A stretch of DNA of 64,000 nucleotides, taken from positions 29,732 through 93,731 of the forward strand of contig CAZOVB010000014.1 of assembly GCA_964583095.1 (NCBI GenBank), written 5' to 3'. Origin of the DNA: CAZOVB01 sp964583095. Lineage in GTDB: Bacteria; Planctomycetota; Phycisphaerae; SM23-33. Within the stretch, counting starts at the first letter, position 1, and the number at the start of each line of letters is the position of its first letter. The translations under genes were made by a program, and so were the position numbers. The notes beneath the pieces are model-generated. The model ran no database searches. It was not told the origin of the DNA and saw only the letters and a program-made list of their open reading frames with translations. Positions 40,801 to 50,215 of this stretch are shown here, piece after piece.

Positions 40801-43800
40801 TTAGGAATCCACTCCTGGTTTCTTGTCCTGGGAGGGCGGGTCCGGCACCTTCACCCCGGCCGCTTCGAGCAGTTGCCTTGCCGCCTCCTGCCTTACCGGC
40901 GGGTTCTCCGGTTCCAGGCTGACCGCGAAACCCGGAGCAACCCGGAAGAGGACGAAGCCTCCAAGCTTGGCCATCTCGCTGTAACTCTCACGGGCCTTGA
41001 GAAGCGCCTGGGCCTGGCGGCTTTGTCGGCCCAGGGCGGTCACCACGTCGCGGGAACCGATATCCGCCTGGATCCAGATCCCTCCGACGCGAGCCAGCGT
41101 CCGTCCCCCCGCCTGTCGGACCGGGATCGAAGAGTACTCTGAAAGCTTCCCGTCCTTCGCGGCTTTTAACAGATCCAGGACCCAGGGGTGTATCTTTCCC
41201 TGCATGTCGAACATGGTCTCCGGCCAATCGGGCTCAGCCGGCAAGACCTCGACCTTCAAATCGTTTTGAATAGTGCCGCGGATCTCACCCACAACCCTCT
41301 GGATTTCCGCGTGCAGCCGGATGGGACATCGAATTACAACTCGGCCGTCCAATCTACCCAGCTTCTTGACCAGGATCCTCCCGCAGTACCGCTGCAAATG
41401 GGGGAAGATTCCGAGCAGTTCGCTCATCGTCGCGCCCGGGTGATTCCGGCCGGTCTCGTTCTGCCTGGCCTCTGCGTGCGATGCATCGAGCAACGGGCGA
41501 ACGTCATAGACCCTGGGGAAGAAGACCGCATCCTGCGAACCGATCCAGATGTGGTCGCCGAGCACGCGCCAGTCAACCCGTGGTCCCTGCAGCGGAGGAA
41601 CATTCAACTTCCTCAAAAGAACTTTCAAGGTCGTACGCAACGACACGTTCTGCAGATCCAGAGAAAGCTTGTCCTCCTTGCGGATCCCCTTTCTCTCCAG
41701 CTCCGGCCAGTCACAGATGATGGACTGACCCGAGATCGTTTCGAGGTAGGTGAGCAATTTGTGCAGCGGGACATCCCTGGCTTCAACCGCTTTGATAGGA
41801 GTATCGATCCGCTTGGCTGCGCCCGGGGGAATCAGCGGGCGCCCAGTAACAATCGGCTTTTCCTCCTGTCCTGCCCTGCCGATAAGCTGACTCAGCAGGC
41901 CCTCGATCGCAAGGTGCCCATGCCACGTATCTCGCGAAACGAGCAACCCTCTGACCGCTGTGTGGTTCGCGCCATACACCCAAGACCGGTTGTCATGTAC
42001 TCTCGCTGTAAGGGCCTCGACGGTTGCAAGAAGCTCTCGCATCGTGCGGGACGTCAGACGTCTCGAGCCGCTCGGAGGTCCAACGAGAAAGAAACTCTCA
42101 TCGGGCAGGTCGGGCAGGGGCGTCGCGGCCACCCCCGGATGATTTGCAGAAGGCGCCAACCGGTCCTCGCCCTCGCCTTGGGCCAAGACCAGATCCGATA
42201 CGTCATATATATCCGATTCCCCCCGGGTTGCCTCGCGGTCGTCGTCTGCAAAGCCCAATCCGCTGTCTTCATCGTCTTCGTCCTCCACGGGCTCCCGGAA
42301 GGCGGAGGCATCCAGGTTCCGGGCCAGTGGGTAGGCCTGGCGATACGACACGACGGTCTCCAGCAGGTCCCGCCAGTCATAAACGCGGGTAATCAGTTCG
42401 GAAGCCATCTCACGCTTGACCCCCATGTAGACCACGCCGTCAGGACCGATCTCGTACCGGACTTCGCCCTGTTGAAAACCAACCATGCATATCGCGTCCA
42501 GGAGATTCTCTGCCGAGAACTGTCTGCCGGCCAGAAAGGACAGCCTTTCCCCCGTTGCGTCCTTTCCTGACCAAGCGTCGCGACCGAGTGACTGACTCTG
42601 CAGCACAACATTTACCTCCGCCTTCTCGCGGATCAGAGCGAGAACCGACTTCAATGTCAGGTTCTCCTCGGGCAGGAGGATGTTTGTCTTTGCCAGCTTG
42701 GCCCGCAGGCCGGGTGCTTCTGCCCGACGGGCAGGCTGGAGGGCGATCGTAACTTCACCGACCGGCAGAGGGGGCAGTTCGTAGGGCCCATCGCTGGAAA
42801 GGATGGCCAGGCCACCTGCCCGCTTGAGTTTCTTCCGGGCTTCAACGCGCCGGGAAGTTTCGTATCGGGCTGCCATTCGGATAAGAAGATACTCCCGCAA
42901 GGCATTGGCTCGCTGGGCCAGGGGCACATCCATTGCCGCCACCTCCTCTACCAGCGAGCGAATCTCCCCCACTTCGCCTCGGCCGGCAGCTACGATTTCC
43001 CGTAGCCTCTTGAGCTTGGGCTTGGCATCCTCGGAGACCTCAACGGTCTTCCCGGGTTTCCGGTTTCCCGCTTGCCGGACGATGCCCCACCAGGCGTAGT
43101 GCTCGTCACTTTCCAGGACCAGCATGCTTGCGGCGGAAGACACGATTCGATGCTCTCGGCACAGAGCCATCACATCGTAGATCATCCTGGCTTCCGCCTG
43201 CTCCCCGGCCATACCCTCCAGGAGATCCTCTGCCCAGGCAAGGGCCGCCAGCTTTGCGAGACCCTCTTGACGTCGTGTCGGCCCCATGCCTCCCAGCCTG
43301 ATGATCATGCTCTTTCCCCCTCTTGAAAGTTCCAGCGAGTCGGGCAGTTCGGAATCCTTCGCTCCCCCCGGCGCCACCCAGGCCGTGTCGCCGTCGCGGC
43401 TCAGAAGGACCGGCACCGCAGTCGACCCGCCGTCCGGATCGGGCACCGCTGCCCGAATGGCCTCAGGGGCCAGTGCCTCGGAGATCATCCTGTCAATGCG
43501 TTGCTTCTGCTCCCGGGCCTCGGATTCGATGTCCCAGATGGGCTGGACCGCAACGAACCTGCCTCCCGAAGCCTCGGAGAGCATGTGCATCTCGCTATGC
43601 CAGTGATACTCAACGCAGTGGAAGCGGACGCGTTCCAGAAGGGTATCGAGTTTCTCCTGTTCCGGACGGCCCCGGATCTGGTCGATCCCGTCCGAGAGCA
43701 AGAACAGGTCGATGGTCGCCTGCTCGTCTTCCCGAAGCGTTCGTGTCACGGCCTGAATGGCACCGATCAGGTCGCTGCCGCCTTGTGGCTGCGAGTTGCG

Positions 43801-44745
43801 AACGAATCGAATCGCTTCTTCGCGCACTTGCCCTGTCCAGGTGGTCCACCCGCCCCCGAACAGTTCGGGTTGCGATCCGGCCCTTACGATGCAGAACCGG
43901 TCTCCCGGTTGCAGATGGGAGAGAATTTCCAGGACGGCTCCCCTGCAGGATTGGCCCGACGGGCCCTTCATGGACGCAGAGTGATCCATCACAATGCCCA
44001 CGTGGCGAACGGCGCGAATGGACGAGACATCCACCGGTATCAGAGCCCTGCCCGCTGGAGAAACCAGCACGGGCTCCTGCGCCGTCCGGGCGGGAAACGT
44101 CAGCGTAGCACCTGCGCGAATGCGATCCTGACCCCCAACAAGACGAACGATGGACCCGCCCTGACCGTCGGAGACGATTTCAAGATTCTCCTGGCCGGGG
44201 CGAAGTGCCGCCGGCTCAACCTGCGCCAGGTGAATCTCGACCTTGGCTCGATGCTTCTGAGCATAGGCGCCCTCAAAGGTCGGCAGACGATAGACGTAGT
44301 TCTTCCCCTCGCGGGCAAGCAGTTCGGTCAGCGTGAACTGCGTCCGGCGCGGTGCTTCCTTCTCCACCGGGAATACGGAAATCTGCCACTGCCCATGACC
44401 GATCTGCCGAAGCAGCGCGGGGTCCTTTCTTCGGTCCTCGATCCTGGTGAATACTTCCTGCGCCCGGGCAGCGGGCACCACCTCGGCCGGACTCGGATCT
44501 TGCCCGAGCCAAAGCCGCAACTCACCGGCAACGGCCAAAGCGTTCCGGCTTTCGACCAGACACTCCCCCCGCGTGGGCCAAGACCTTTGTTCAGACCAGG
44601 TCTGCTGCACCTGCGATCTGGCCAGGGCCCCGTCGATTTCCACGCGGATTTCGATCGATTCCATCTCGGCCGACTGGCCCTGACAGATCCCGCAGAAGGT
44701 AACACCCACCGCCAACGCCCATATCCATCGCCTTCGCCCGTTCAT
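40801..44745 (-). CDS. VIT-VWA protein with secretin-like N-domains (unusual fusion)
   Basis: This is a 1314-residue secreted protein with an N-terminal signal region (MNGRRRWIWALAVGVTFCGICQGQSA). Residues about 27-190 resemble a VIT domain (IEIRVEIDGALARSQVQQTW, YVYRLPTFEGA). A von Willebrand A domain follows with an intact MIDAS motif DHSASM starting at D254, so it should bind a divalent cation. Farther on are at least two short regions like the STN/secretin N-terminal domain. One is near 690-830 (LTLKSVLALIREKAEVNVVLQSQSLG, FSAENLLDAICMVGFQ) and one near 985-1080 (VPLHKLLTYLETISGQSIICDWPELE). An acidic, disordered stretch (EDEDDEDSGLG region) separates them. VIT-VWA proteins act in adhesion or in protein complexes; the added N-domains are unusual. 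The start at 44745 has AAAGGA upstream. Confidence 0.75.
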   Translation of the reverse strand: MNGRRRWIWALAVGVTFCGICQGQSAEMESIEIRVEIDGALARSQVQQTWSEQRSWPTRGECLVESRNALAVAGELRLWLGQDPSPAEVVPAARAQEVFTRIEDRRKDPALLRQIGHGQWQISVFPVEKEAPRRTQFTLTELLAREGKNYVYRLPTFEGAYAQKHRAKVEIHLAQVEPAALRPGQENLEIVSDGQGGSIVRLVGGQDRIRAGATLTFPARTAQEPVLVSPAGRALIPVDVSSIRAVRHVGIVMDHSASMKGPSGQSCRGAVLEILSHLQPGDRFCIVRAGSQPELFGGGWTTWTGQVREEAIRFVRNSQPQGGSDLIGAIQAVTRTLREDEQATIDLFLLSDGIDQIRGRPEQEKLDTLLERVRFHCVEYHWHSEMHMLSEASGGRFVAVQPIWDIESEAREQKQRIDRMISEALAPEAIRAAVPDPDGGSTAVPVLLSRDGDTAWVAPGGAKDSELPDSLELSRGGKSMIIRLGGMGPTRRQEGLAKLAALAWAEDLLEGMAGEQAEARMIYDVMALCREHRIVSSAASMLVLESDEHYAWWGIVRQAGNRKPGKTVEVSEDAKPKLKRLREIVAAGRGEVGEIRSLVEEVAAMDVPLAQRANALREYLLIRMAARYETSRRVEARKKLKRAGGLAILSSDGPYELPPLPVGEVTIALQPARRAEAPGLRAKLAKTNILLPEENLTLKSVLALIREKAEVNVVLQSQSLGRDAWSGKDATGERLSFLAGRQFSAENLLDAICMVGFQQGEVRYEIGPDGVVYMGVKREMASELITRVYDWRDLLETVVSYRQAYPLARNLDASAFREPVEDEDDEDSGLGFADDDREATRGESDIYDVSDLVLAQGEGEDRLAPSANHPGVAATPLPDLPDESFFLVGPPSGSRRLTSRTMRELLATVEALTARVHDNRSWVYGANHTAVRGLLVSRDTWHGHLAIEGLLSQLIGRAGQEEKPIVTGRPLIPPGAAKRIDTPIKAVEARDVPLHKLLTYLETISGQSIICDWPELERKGIRKEDKLSLDLQNVSLRTTLKVLLRKLNVPPLQGPRVDWRVLGDHIWIGSQDAVFFPRVYDVRPLLDASHAEARQNETGRNHPGATMSELLGIFPHLQRYCGRILVKKLGRLDGRVVIRCPIRLHAEIQRVVGEIRGTIQNDLKVEVLPAEPDWPETMFDMQGKIHPWVLDLLKAAKDGKLSEYSSIPVRQAGGRTLARVGGIWIQADIGSRDVVTALGRQSRQAQALLKARESYSEMAKLGGFVLFRVAPGFAVSLEPENPPVRQEAARQLLEAAGVKVPDPPSQDKKPGVDS

Positions 44746-44831
44746 GCCGGCATTCCTTTCCGAACGCCAACCCTGTTGCCCTGCCATTTACGAGGACTCC
44801 CTGCTTTTCAGACCGGCAAGCGGGACAAGGG

Positions 44832-44850
44832 TTAGCATCCCTTTTGCTAA
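44832..44850. promoter_or_regulatory. Inverted repeat in the divergent region of the VIT-VWA and GH2 genes
   Basis: TTAGCA (44832-44837) and TGCTAA (44845-44850) are perfect 6-bp arms with a 7-nt spacer. The site lies just downstream of a candidate -10 box for the VIT-VWA gene and might be an operator. Confidence 0.35.
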
Positions 44851-44853
44851 ATC

Positions 44854-44882
44854 AGTATGGGCTGCATCCGGGCCTGAGGCAA
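44854..44882 (-). promoter_or_regulatory. Candidate promoter of the VIT-VWA gene
   Basis: On the minus strand: TTGCCT (44882-44877), a 17-nt spacer and CATACT (44859-44854). The leader would be about 100 nt and would contain the TTAGCA/TGCTAA inverted repeat. The -10 match is imperfect. Confidence 0.35.
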
Positions 44883-44902
44883 GGACGAAACCCGGTCCCG
44901 GC

Positions 44903-44931
44903 TTGTGGCCGGGCCGGAAAAGACCTATGCT
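44903..44931 (+). promoter_or_regulatory. Candidate promoter of the GH2-dehydratase operon
   Basis: TTGTGG (44903-44908), a 17-nt spacer and TATGCT (44926-44931). The predicted leader of about 40 nt contains the GAGGAAAGG ribosome binding site of the GH2 gene. Confidence 0.45.
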
Positions 44932-44977
44932 GATGGTCGGGCAATTCCCCTGAATCCTTTTGAGGAAAGGTGCGATC

Positions 44978-47900
44978 ATGAGAACCGCTCGCTCTGCTCT
45001 GCTCGTTTCGGCTCTACTTCTGGCCTGGTCCCCTGCTTTGGCGGAAGACTTCATCTGGATCGAGGGGGAGAATCCCTCCCGGATCCCCGAGGTGGCGGCC
45101 CAGGCCGAAGAAATCCACCTTCAGGGAACCAATAAGCCCGAGTGGCTCTCGGAAGGCAAGATGCTGCAGATGATGCTGCCGCCCGAAAGGGCCAAAGAGG
45201 TCCTCGGCTCCAACGGGATCGTCTTCGGCTACGAAGCCAACGTTCCCGCCGAAGGTGCCTGGCACTTCTGGGCGCGGATCGGCTACGCCGGCTCCCGCAG
45301 CGACTTCGACTATCGCGTCGACGGGGGAAAGTGGATCCCCGTCGCCTCCAAAGCGCCCACGCAGGATATCTACGAACTGTCGGTCTGGAACCCGATCGGC
45401 TGGATCCGCCTGGAGACGCTCAAGCTCGACAAGGGCAAGCACATCATCGAATTCCGTCACAAGCCCTACGCCGTCGAGCAGGACAAGGGTCCGGCCAAGC
45501 CTTCGCGGACGCTGCACATGCTCGATGCCATCTGCCTGACCACACAAAGCCATTGGGTCCCCAATGGAAAGCACAAGCCGGGCCAGCCGTACAAGACCGA
45601 CTCCGACCGCGCAGCGGGAGAGACCGTCTACGACATGCCCGTCTCGAACCAGGGACATCGCAGCAACGTTCGCCTGACCGGCCTGTGGGAGATCGCCCGG
45701 TGGGACGAACGGACCGTAGACCCGGCCACGCGACTGGAAATGCCCGAGAAGTTGCCCGATCTGAGCAAGCTCCACTGGTACGGCATCGAGGTCCCCGGCG
45801 ACCGCAACGCCAAACGTCCGGATATGAAGTACGCCCACCGCTACTTGTACCGGACGCGCGTCCGCGTGCCGGAAGAAATGGCCGACCGCGGCTGGGTTCT
45901 GCGAATGGAACGCTTCAGCATGATCGCAGCCGTGTTCGTCAACGGGCAATTCTGCGGCTGGAACCGCAACTGCCAGAGCATCTGGTCCTGCGATGTCACC
46001 GGCGCGATCAAACCCGGGGAGATCAACGAGATCGTGGTGGCCTTCAAGGACGTGGTCTACGGCATCGACCCCAGCCGGGCCAAGGGGCGCAAGGACAATC
46101 TCAGCCACTACGCGTACTTCCCCCTGAACATGACCTTCCACGTCGGGATCGGGATGCTCATGGACATGCCCGTCTCCTGGGGCCATGGCGGCACGGCCGA
46201 AACGGGCCTGGCCGAACCGGTAATCCTCACCGCCGCCGGCAAGGTTTACACCGAAGACGTCTTCGCCATCCCGTCCTTCCAGGACAAGAAGCTCGACCTG
46301 GAAATCACGCTGCATAACCCGACAAGCCTCGAAGTGCAGGTAGAGATGGAAAACCTCGTCAGACCCCGCGACGGCGGCAAGGCGCAAGAACAGGTATCCC
46401 TGCGATTCGAGAACCGGACACTGACCCTCGCTCCCCGGGCATCGAAGAGCATTACGCTCTCCCAGCCCTGGGCCAAGCCGCACCTCTGGTTCCCGGATGA
46501 CCCGTTCATGTACCAGGTCGAGACGATTCTGCGAATCGACGGCAAACCGGTCGACCTGCGCAAGACGCCTTTCGGTTTCCGCCAGTGGGGCTGGAAGGAC
46601 ACCACTGCGTTTACCTGTAACTCCGTGCCGTGGATCTTCTGGTGCTATGCCGGCAAGGTCGACAGCGCCGCAGAACTCATCGAACAGTGCAAGCGGACGG
46701 GGAAGAACTCGATCCGCTACAGCGTCTGGGCCAACCACATCGTGGACACCGACCCGCGTAAGATCTCGACATCCGAACTGCTTGACGAGCTGGACCGCAA
46801 CGGCATCGTGGTGCGGTTCAACAGCCTCTTCGACGGGGAGGTCGCCAACTACGGCCAGGGCCTCACCCAGGACGGCAGGGCGACCTACAACCGAGTGCTG
46901 TTCGGGCATCTCAAGGACCAGTTCACCCAGTGGGTCAAGGGATACCGAAACCATCCGTCCCTGCTGATCTGGTCGCTGGACAATGAAATCGTCTACGTCA
47001 ACGCGCACCTGCAGGGCCAGGGGCAGCAGTGGGAACCGGCTTCCAGGCTGCTGGCCCGGCACGTAATGAAAGTCGATCCGACCCGACCGGTCATGGTCGA
47101 TGGCGGACGCGCCCTGCGCGACCCGGCCGAGTGGAAAGGCGTCGACGACGAAGTCCGCAAGCTCGGGCACCTGCCCGTCAACGGCTGCCACTACAACGAA
47201 CTGAAGAACTACGACGTGCGCGACTATCCCGACGCAGCCTACTCGGCCGAGGGGTGGTACAAGGGCCCGCCGCCCTTTGGCCCCTGGCCGATGGTTCGGA
47301 ACCAGCCCATCTTCATGGGCGAGTGCTTCTACGCCCGAGGCTGGTCGCTTGCCAAGATGGCCTCGATCGGCGGCGAACAATGCTTCGTCGGCTACGCCCA
47401 GACCTACGCCGCTCGAAGCAAGTTCATGCGGTGGCTCAGCGAGGGGTATCGCTGGAATCACACGGTAGCTGCCTGGGACTTCGGCCTGGAAAAGGCTGAC
47501 GACGACTTCCAGATCGCCTGGAAACCCATCGCACTGTTCTGCCGGCAGTGGACAGGGCACATGACCGCCGGGCAGAAGAATCCCCGGCTGCTCAAGGCCA
47601 TCAACCAGACCTCACAAAACGTCACGCTGGATCTGGCCTACGCTCTCACGGAGGGCGGGGAGACCCTTACCAGCCGGACCCGCCAGGTCGTCCTGGGCCC
47701 CGGGTGGGACCGCCTCTGGCCTGTCGAGGTCGAACTACCCGCTATCCAGCAGGACCGACTCGATGCGACCTTTGTGCTGAGCATCCACCGCGACGGCAAG
47801 GAGGTCTTCCGCGACGAGAGACCCATGCGAATCTACAGGTCTCAGAGTTCCAGGCCTGTCAACATGCCAAGCGGCATGAAGCTCCGCGTGATGGATTCAA

Positions 47901-50215
47901 AGGGTCTTCTCACCCGAAAGCTCCAGGAAATGAAGCTCGATTTCGAACCCCTGGCCAAGCCCGAAGACCTGCCGGCCGGCGAAAGCCTGCTGCTGATCGC
48001 GCCGGGTGAACTCGCCGCCGACCAGGCCACCAAGCCCATCTGGCAACGGCTCGCAGCCGACGGGGCGCGCATTGTTGTCCTCGAACAGGTGCACCCACTG
48101 AAGTACCAGGCCCTGCCGGCCGACCTGGACCCGGTGGACGTCGAGGGACGCATCGCCTTCAGCGAGAATCCGGCCCATCCGATCTTCGAGAGGATTCACC
48201 GCGACGATCTGAGCCTCTGGAGCCCCGACCACCTGACCTATCGCAAGCCATACCGCAAGGCGACCAGCGGGGCCGTCTCGCTGGTCCAGTGCGACGAAGA
48301 ACTGAGTTGCTCGGCTGTGGCCGAGTGCAGGATCGGCTCGGGAATGCTGCTGCTGAGTCAGCTTTGCATCGGGCAGAAGCTCGGCGTGGATCCGGTGGCC
48401 GATCGTCTGCTGGAGAACATGCTCCGTTACGGGGCCTCGTACGAACTGCCCAACAAGACCAGCGCGATCGTGGTTGATTCCTCGGATCCGCGTTGGTCGC
48501 TGCTGACCGACACGGGCCTCAAAGGTCGGCAAGTGGCCGACGTGGCTGCGGCGATCTCGGGCAAGCATCGAATCGCCATCATCGATGCAACCCCATCCAA
48601 TCTCAAGGCCTTGGCGGATAGCGCCCCCACGGTCCGGAGCTTCGTCGACAGCGGCGGCTGGATCGTCCTCTGGGGCCTGGAGCCCGATGGCCTGGAAAGC
48701 TTCAACCGCCTCGTGGGGGTGAATCACCTGCTTCGCCCCTACAGCATGGAGCTGCCGCGTCTGCGCATGCCGCGCGATCCCCTTGCGGCGGGAATGACCT
48801 ATCGCGACATCATCATGACCACCGGAGAGCGGATCATGCGATGGAAGGGCACCGAGTGGATGAGCCCCCACGTATTCAGCTACGTGGTGGACTACCGGGA
48901 CATCGCCCCGTTCTGCACCATCAATGGCGCAAGCCCCTCGGCCAAGACGCCCAAAGAGCCCAACGCCCGCAACGTCGTGAACAACCTGACCAGCGACGAG
49001 ATGTGGGTCTACCTGTACTACATGCACGTGGACGCCGGCGAACCGGACTACCTGAAACTCGAGCTTCCCCGGCGAGAAACGCCCGAGCGGTTCCAGATTC
49101 GCTTCAGCACCGGTTATACCACGGTGGAAAAGATCCAGGCCCTCTGGGGGCAGGGCGCAGACGTCACATTCAACGTCGAATCCGACACGTCCGTACAGAG
49201 CTTCGACCTGCCCAGCCAACCGACCGACGAATTCACAGTGAAGTTCAGCAAGTGGACACAGACGGGCAAACGACCCGTACTGGCTGTGGAGAACTTCTCC
49301 TTGCCGGTCCACCGCAGCGAGGACTTCCTGGCCAAGGTGCAGCCGCTGACCCTCCCGGCCGGGCTGGTCCGCTACCCGATGGGCAAAGGGGGCGTCGTCC
49401 TGAACCAGTTGAAGATCCTGCCTCGCGAAGCAAACCCCATCAACGCAGCCAAGAAGGCCTCGCTGGTCCGCGCGCTGCTGGAGAATCTCGGAGCCGCCTT
49501 TGCCGGGCGAAAACCTGTGATCGTCGGTTCCGGCCTGGAATACCAGCCGGTGAAGATCGACCCGACGCTCTACAACGCATACCTCGACGCAAGCGGTCAG
49601 CCGGGATGGTTCACATACCCCGACCGGCGGGCACCAAAGGTGAACTTCTCGGCCTTGCCCAAGGGCAGGCAGCGCTTGGCAGGGGCTCTCTACGAGGTCT
49701 TCGACTTTAAGACTTCTCCAGCGGCTGCCTCGTTGATGCTCGCCGGCCAAGGCAGCACGACCACCGAAAAGCAGATCACCATTCCGGTCGGTCGCAAGGC
49801 CGATGCATTGTTCTTCCTCCATGCCTGTAACCCGGGTCGCGATCTGCTTCGCTGGCAGCAGCGGTTCGAAACCCGCCCCGACAAGGCCGGCGACCCGCCG
49901 ACGGTCTTTCGCTATGTCATTCACTACGCCGACGGCGAGAAAGTCCAGGTCCCCGTTGTCTGGAACCAAAGCGTGGGAAGCTGGCTGGTCAAGCAGGAGC
50001 CGGAGAACCAGCTCTCTGCAGCCGTGGCCTGGGCAGCGAAGGTCGATGCGAAGGATTCCTGGCATTTGGCGGCCTGGTCGATGCAGTGGAACAACCCGAG
50101 GCCCGAGGTGAAAATCGAATCGGTCGATCTGCTCGGCTCGCCCGAGGAAGGCAAGCGTTTCGGCGCTGCGGCCCTGCTTGGCCTGACGACCGCCCACGTA
50201 AGGAACCAGCCATGA
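44978..50215 (+). CDS. Very large secreted GH2-family glycosidase
   Basis: This 1745-residue exported protein has a signal peptide (MRTARSALLVSALLLAWSPALA). The first about 200 residues look like a carbohydrate-binding sandwich (AWHFWARIGYAGSRSDFDYRVDGGKW). Then comes a GH2 architecture: a jelly-roll (LTGLWEIARWDE, YLYRTRVRVPEEM), an Ig-like domain, and a barrel with the acid/base E670 in WSLDNEI. The probable nucleophile is E782 in FMGECFY. Both catalytic glutamates are present, so hydrolysis is expected; specificity may be for uronic-acid or galactose-type residues. The remaining 900 residues form further beta-rich and Rossmann-like segments that I cannot name. GAGGAAAGG lies 7 nt before the ATG. 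The stop overlaps the ATG of the enolase-superfamily gene (ATGA). Confidence 0.8.
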   Translation: MRTARSALLVSALLLAWSPALAEDFIWIEGENPSRIPEVAAQAEEIHLQGTNKPEWLSEGKMLQMMLPPERAKEVLGSNGIVFGYEANVPAEGAWHFWARIGYAGSRSDFDYRVDGGKWIPVASKAPTQDIYELSVWNPIGWIRLETLKLDKGKHIIEFRHKPYAVEQDKGPAKPSRTLHMLDAICLTTQSHWVPNGKHKPGQPYKTDSDRAAGETVYDMPVSNQGHRSNVRLTGLWEIARWDERTVDPATRLEMPEKLPDLSKLHWYGIEVPGDRNAKRPDMKYAHRYLYRTRVRVPEEMADRGWVLRMERFSMIAAVFVNGQFCGWNRNCQSIWSCDVTGAIKPGEINEIVVAFKDVVYGIDPSRAKGRKDNLSHYAYFPLNMTFHVGIGMLMDMPVSWGHGGTAETGLAEPVILTAAGKVYTEDVFAIPSFQDKKLDLEITLHNPTSLEVQVEMENLVRPRDGGKAQEQVSLRFENRTLTLAPRASKSITLSQPWAKPHLWFPDDPFMYQVETILRIDGKPVDLRKTPFGFRQWGWKDTTAFTCNSVPWIFWCYAGKVDSAAELIEQCKRTGKNSIRYSVWANHIVDTDPRKISTSELLDELDRNGIVVRFNSLFDGEVANYGQGLTQDGRATYNRVLFGHLKDQFTQWVKGYRNHPSLLIWSLDNEIVYVNAHLQGQGQQWEPASRLLARHVMKVDPTRPVMVDGGRALRDPAEWKGVDDEVRKLGHLPVNGCHYNELKNYDVRDYPDAAYSAEGWYKGPPPFGPWPMVRNQPIFMGECFYARGWSLAKMASIGGEQCFVGYAQTYAARSKFMRWLSEGYRWNHTVAAWDFGLEKADDDFQIAWKPIALFCRQWTGHMTAGQKNPRLLKAINQTSQNVTLDLAYALTEGGETLTSRTRQVVLGPGWDRLWPVEVELPAIQQDRLDATFVLSIHRDGKEVFRDERPMRIYRSQSSRPVNMPSGMKLRVMDSKGLLTRKLQEMKLDFEPLAKPEDLPAGESLLLIAPGELAADQATKPIWQRLAADGARIVVLEQVHPLKYQALPADLDPVDVEGRIAFSENPAHPIFERIHRDDLSLWSPDHLTYRKPYRKATSGAVSLVQCDEELSCSAVAECRIGSGMLLLSQLCIGQKLGVDPVADRLLENMLRYGASYELPNKTSAIVVDSSDPRWSLLTDTGLKGRQVADVAAAISGKHRIAIIDATPSNLKALADSAPTVRSFVDSGGWIVLWGLEPDGLESFNRLVGVNHLLRPYSMELPRLRMPRDPLAAGMTYRDIIMTTGERIMRWKGTEWMSPHVFSYVVDYRDIAPFCTINGASPSAKTPKEPNARNVVNNLTSDEMWVYLYYMHVDAGEPDYLKLELPRRETPERFQIRFSTGYTTVEKIQALWGQGADVTFNVESDTSVQSFDLPSQPTDEFTVKFSKWTQTGKRPVLAVENFSLPVHRSEDFLAKVQPLTLPAGLVRYPMGKGGVVLNQLKILPREANPINAAKKASLVRALLENLGAAFAGRKPVIVGSGLEYQPVKIDPTLYNAYLDASGQPGWFTYPDRRAPKVNFSALPKGRQRLAGALYEVFDFKTSPAAASLMLAGQGSTTTEKQITIPVGRKADALFFLHACNPGRDLLRWQQRFETRPDKAGDPPTVFRYVIHYADGEKVQVPVVWNQSVGSWLVKQEPENQLSAAVAWAAKVDAKDSWHLAAWSMQWNNPRPEVKIESVDLLGSPEEGKRFGAAALLGLTTAHVRNQP

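Noticed and set aside
45014..50197. Two long minus-strand frames (848 and 766 residues) within the GH2 gene
   Set aside because: Antisense shadows; the plus strand has a signal peptide, catalytic motifs and a ribosome binding site.
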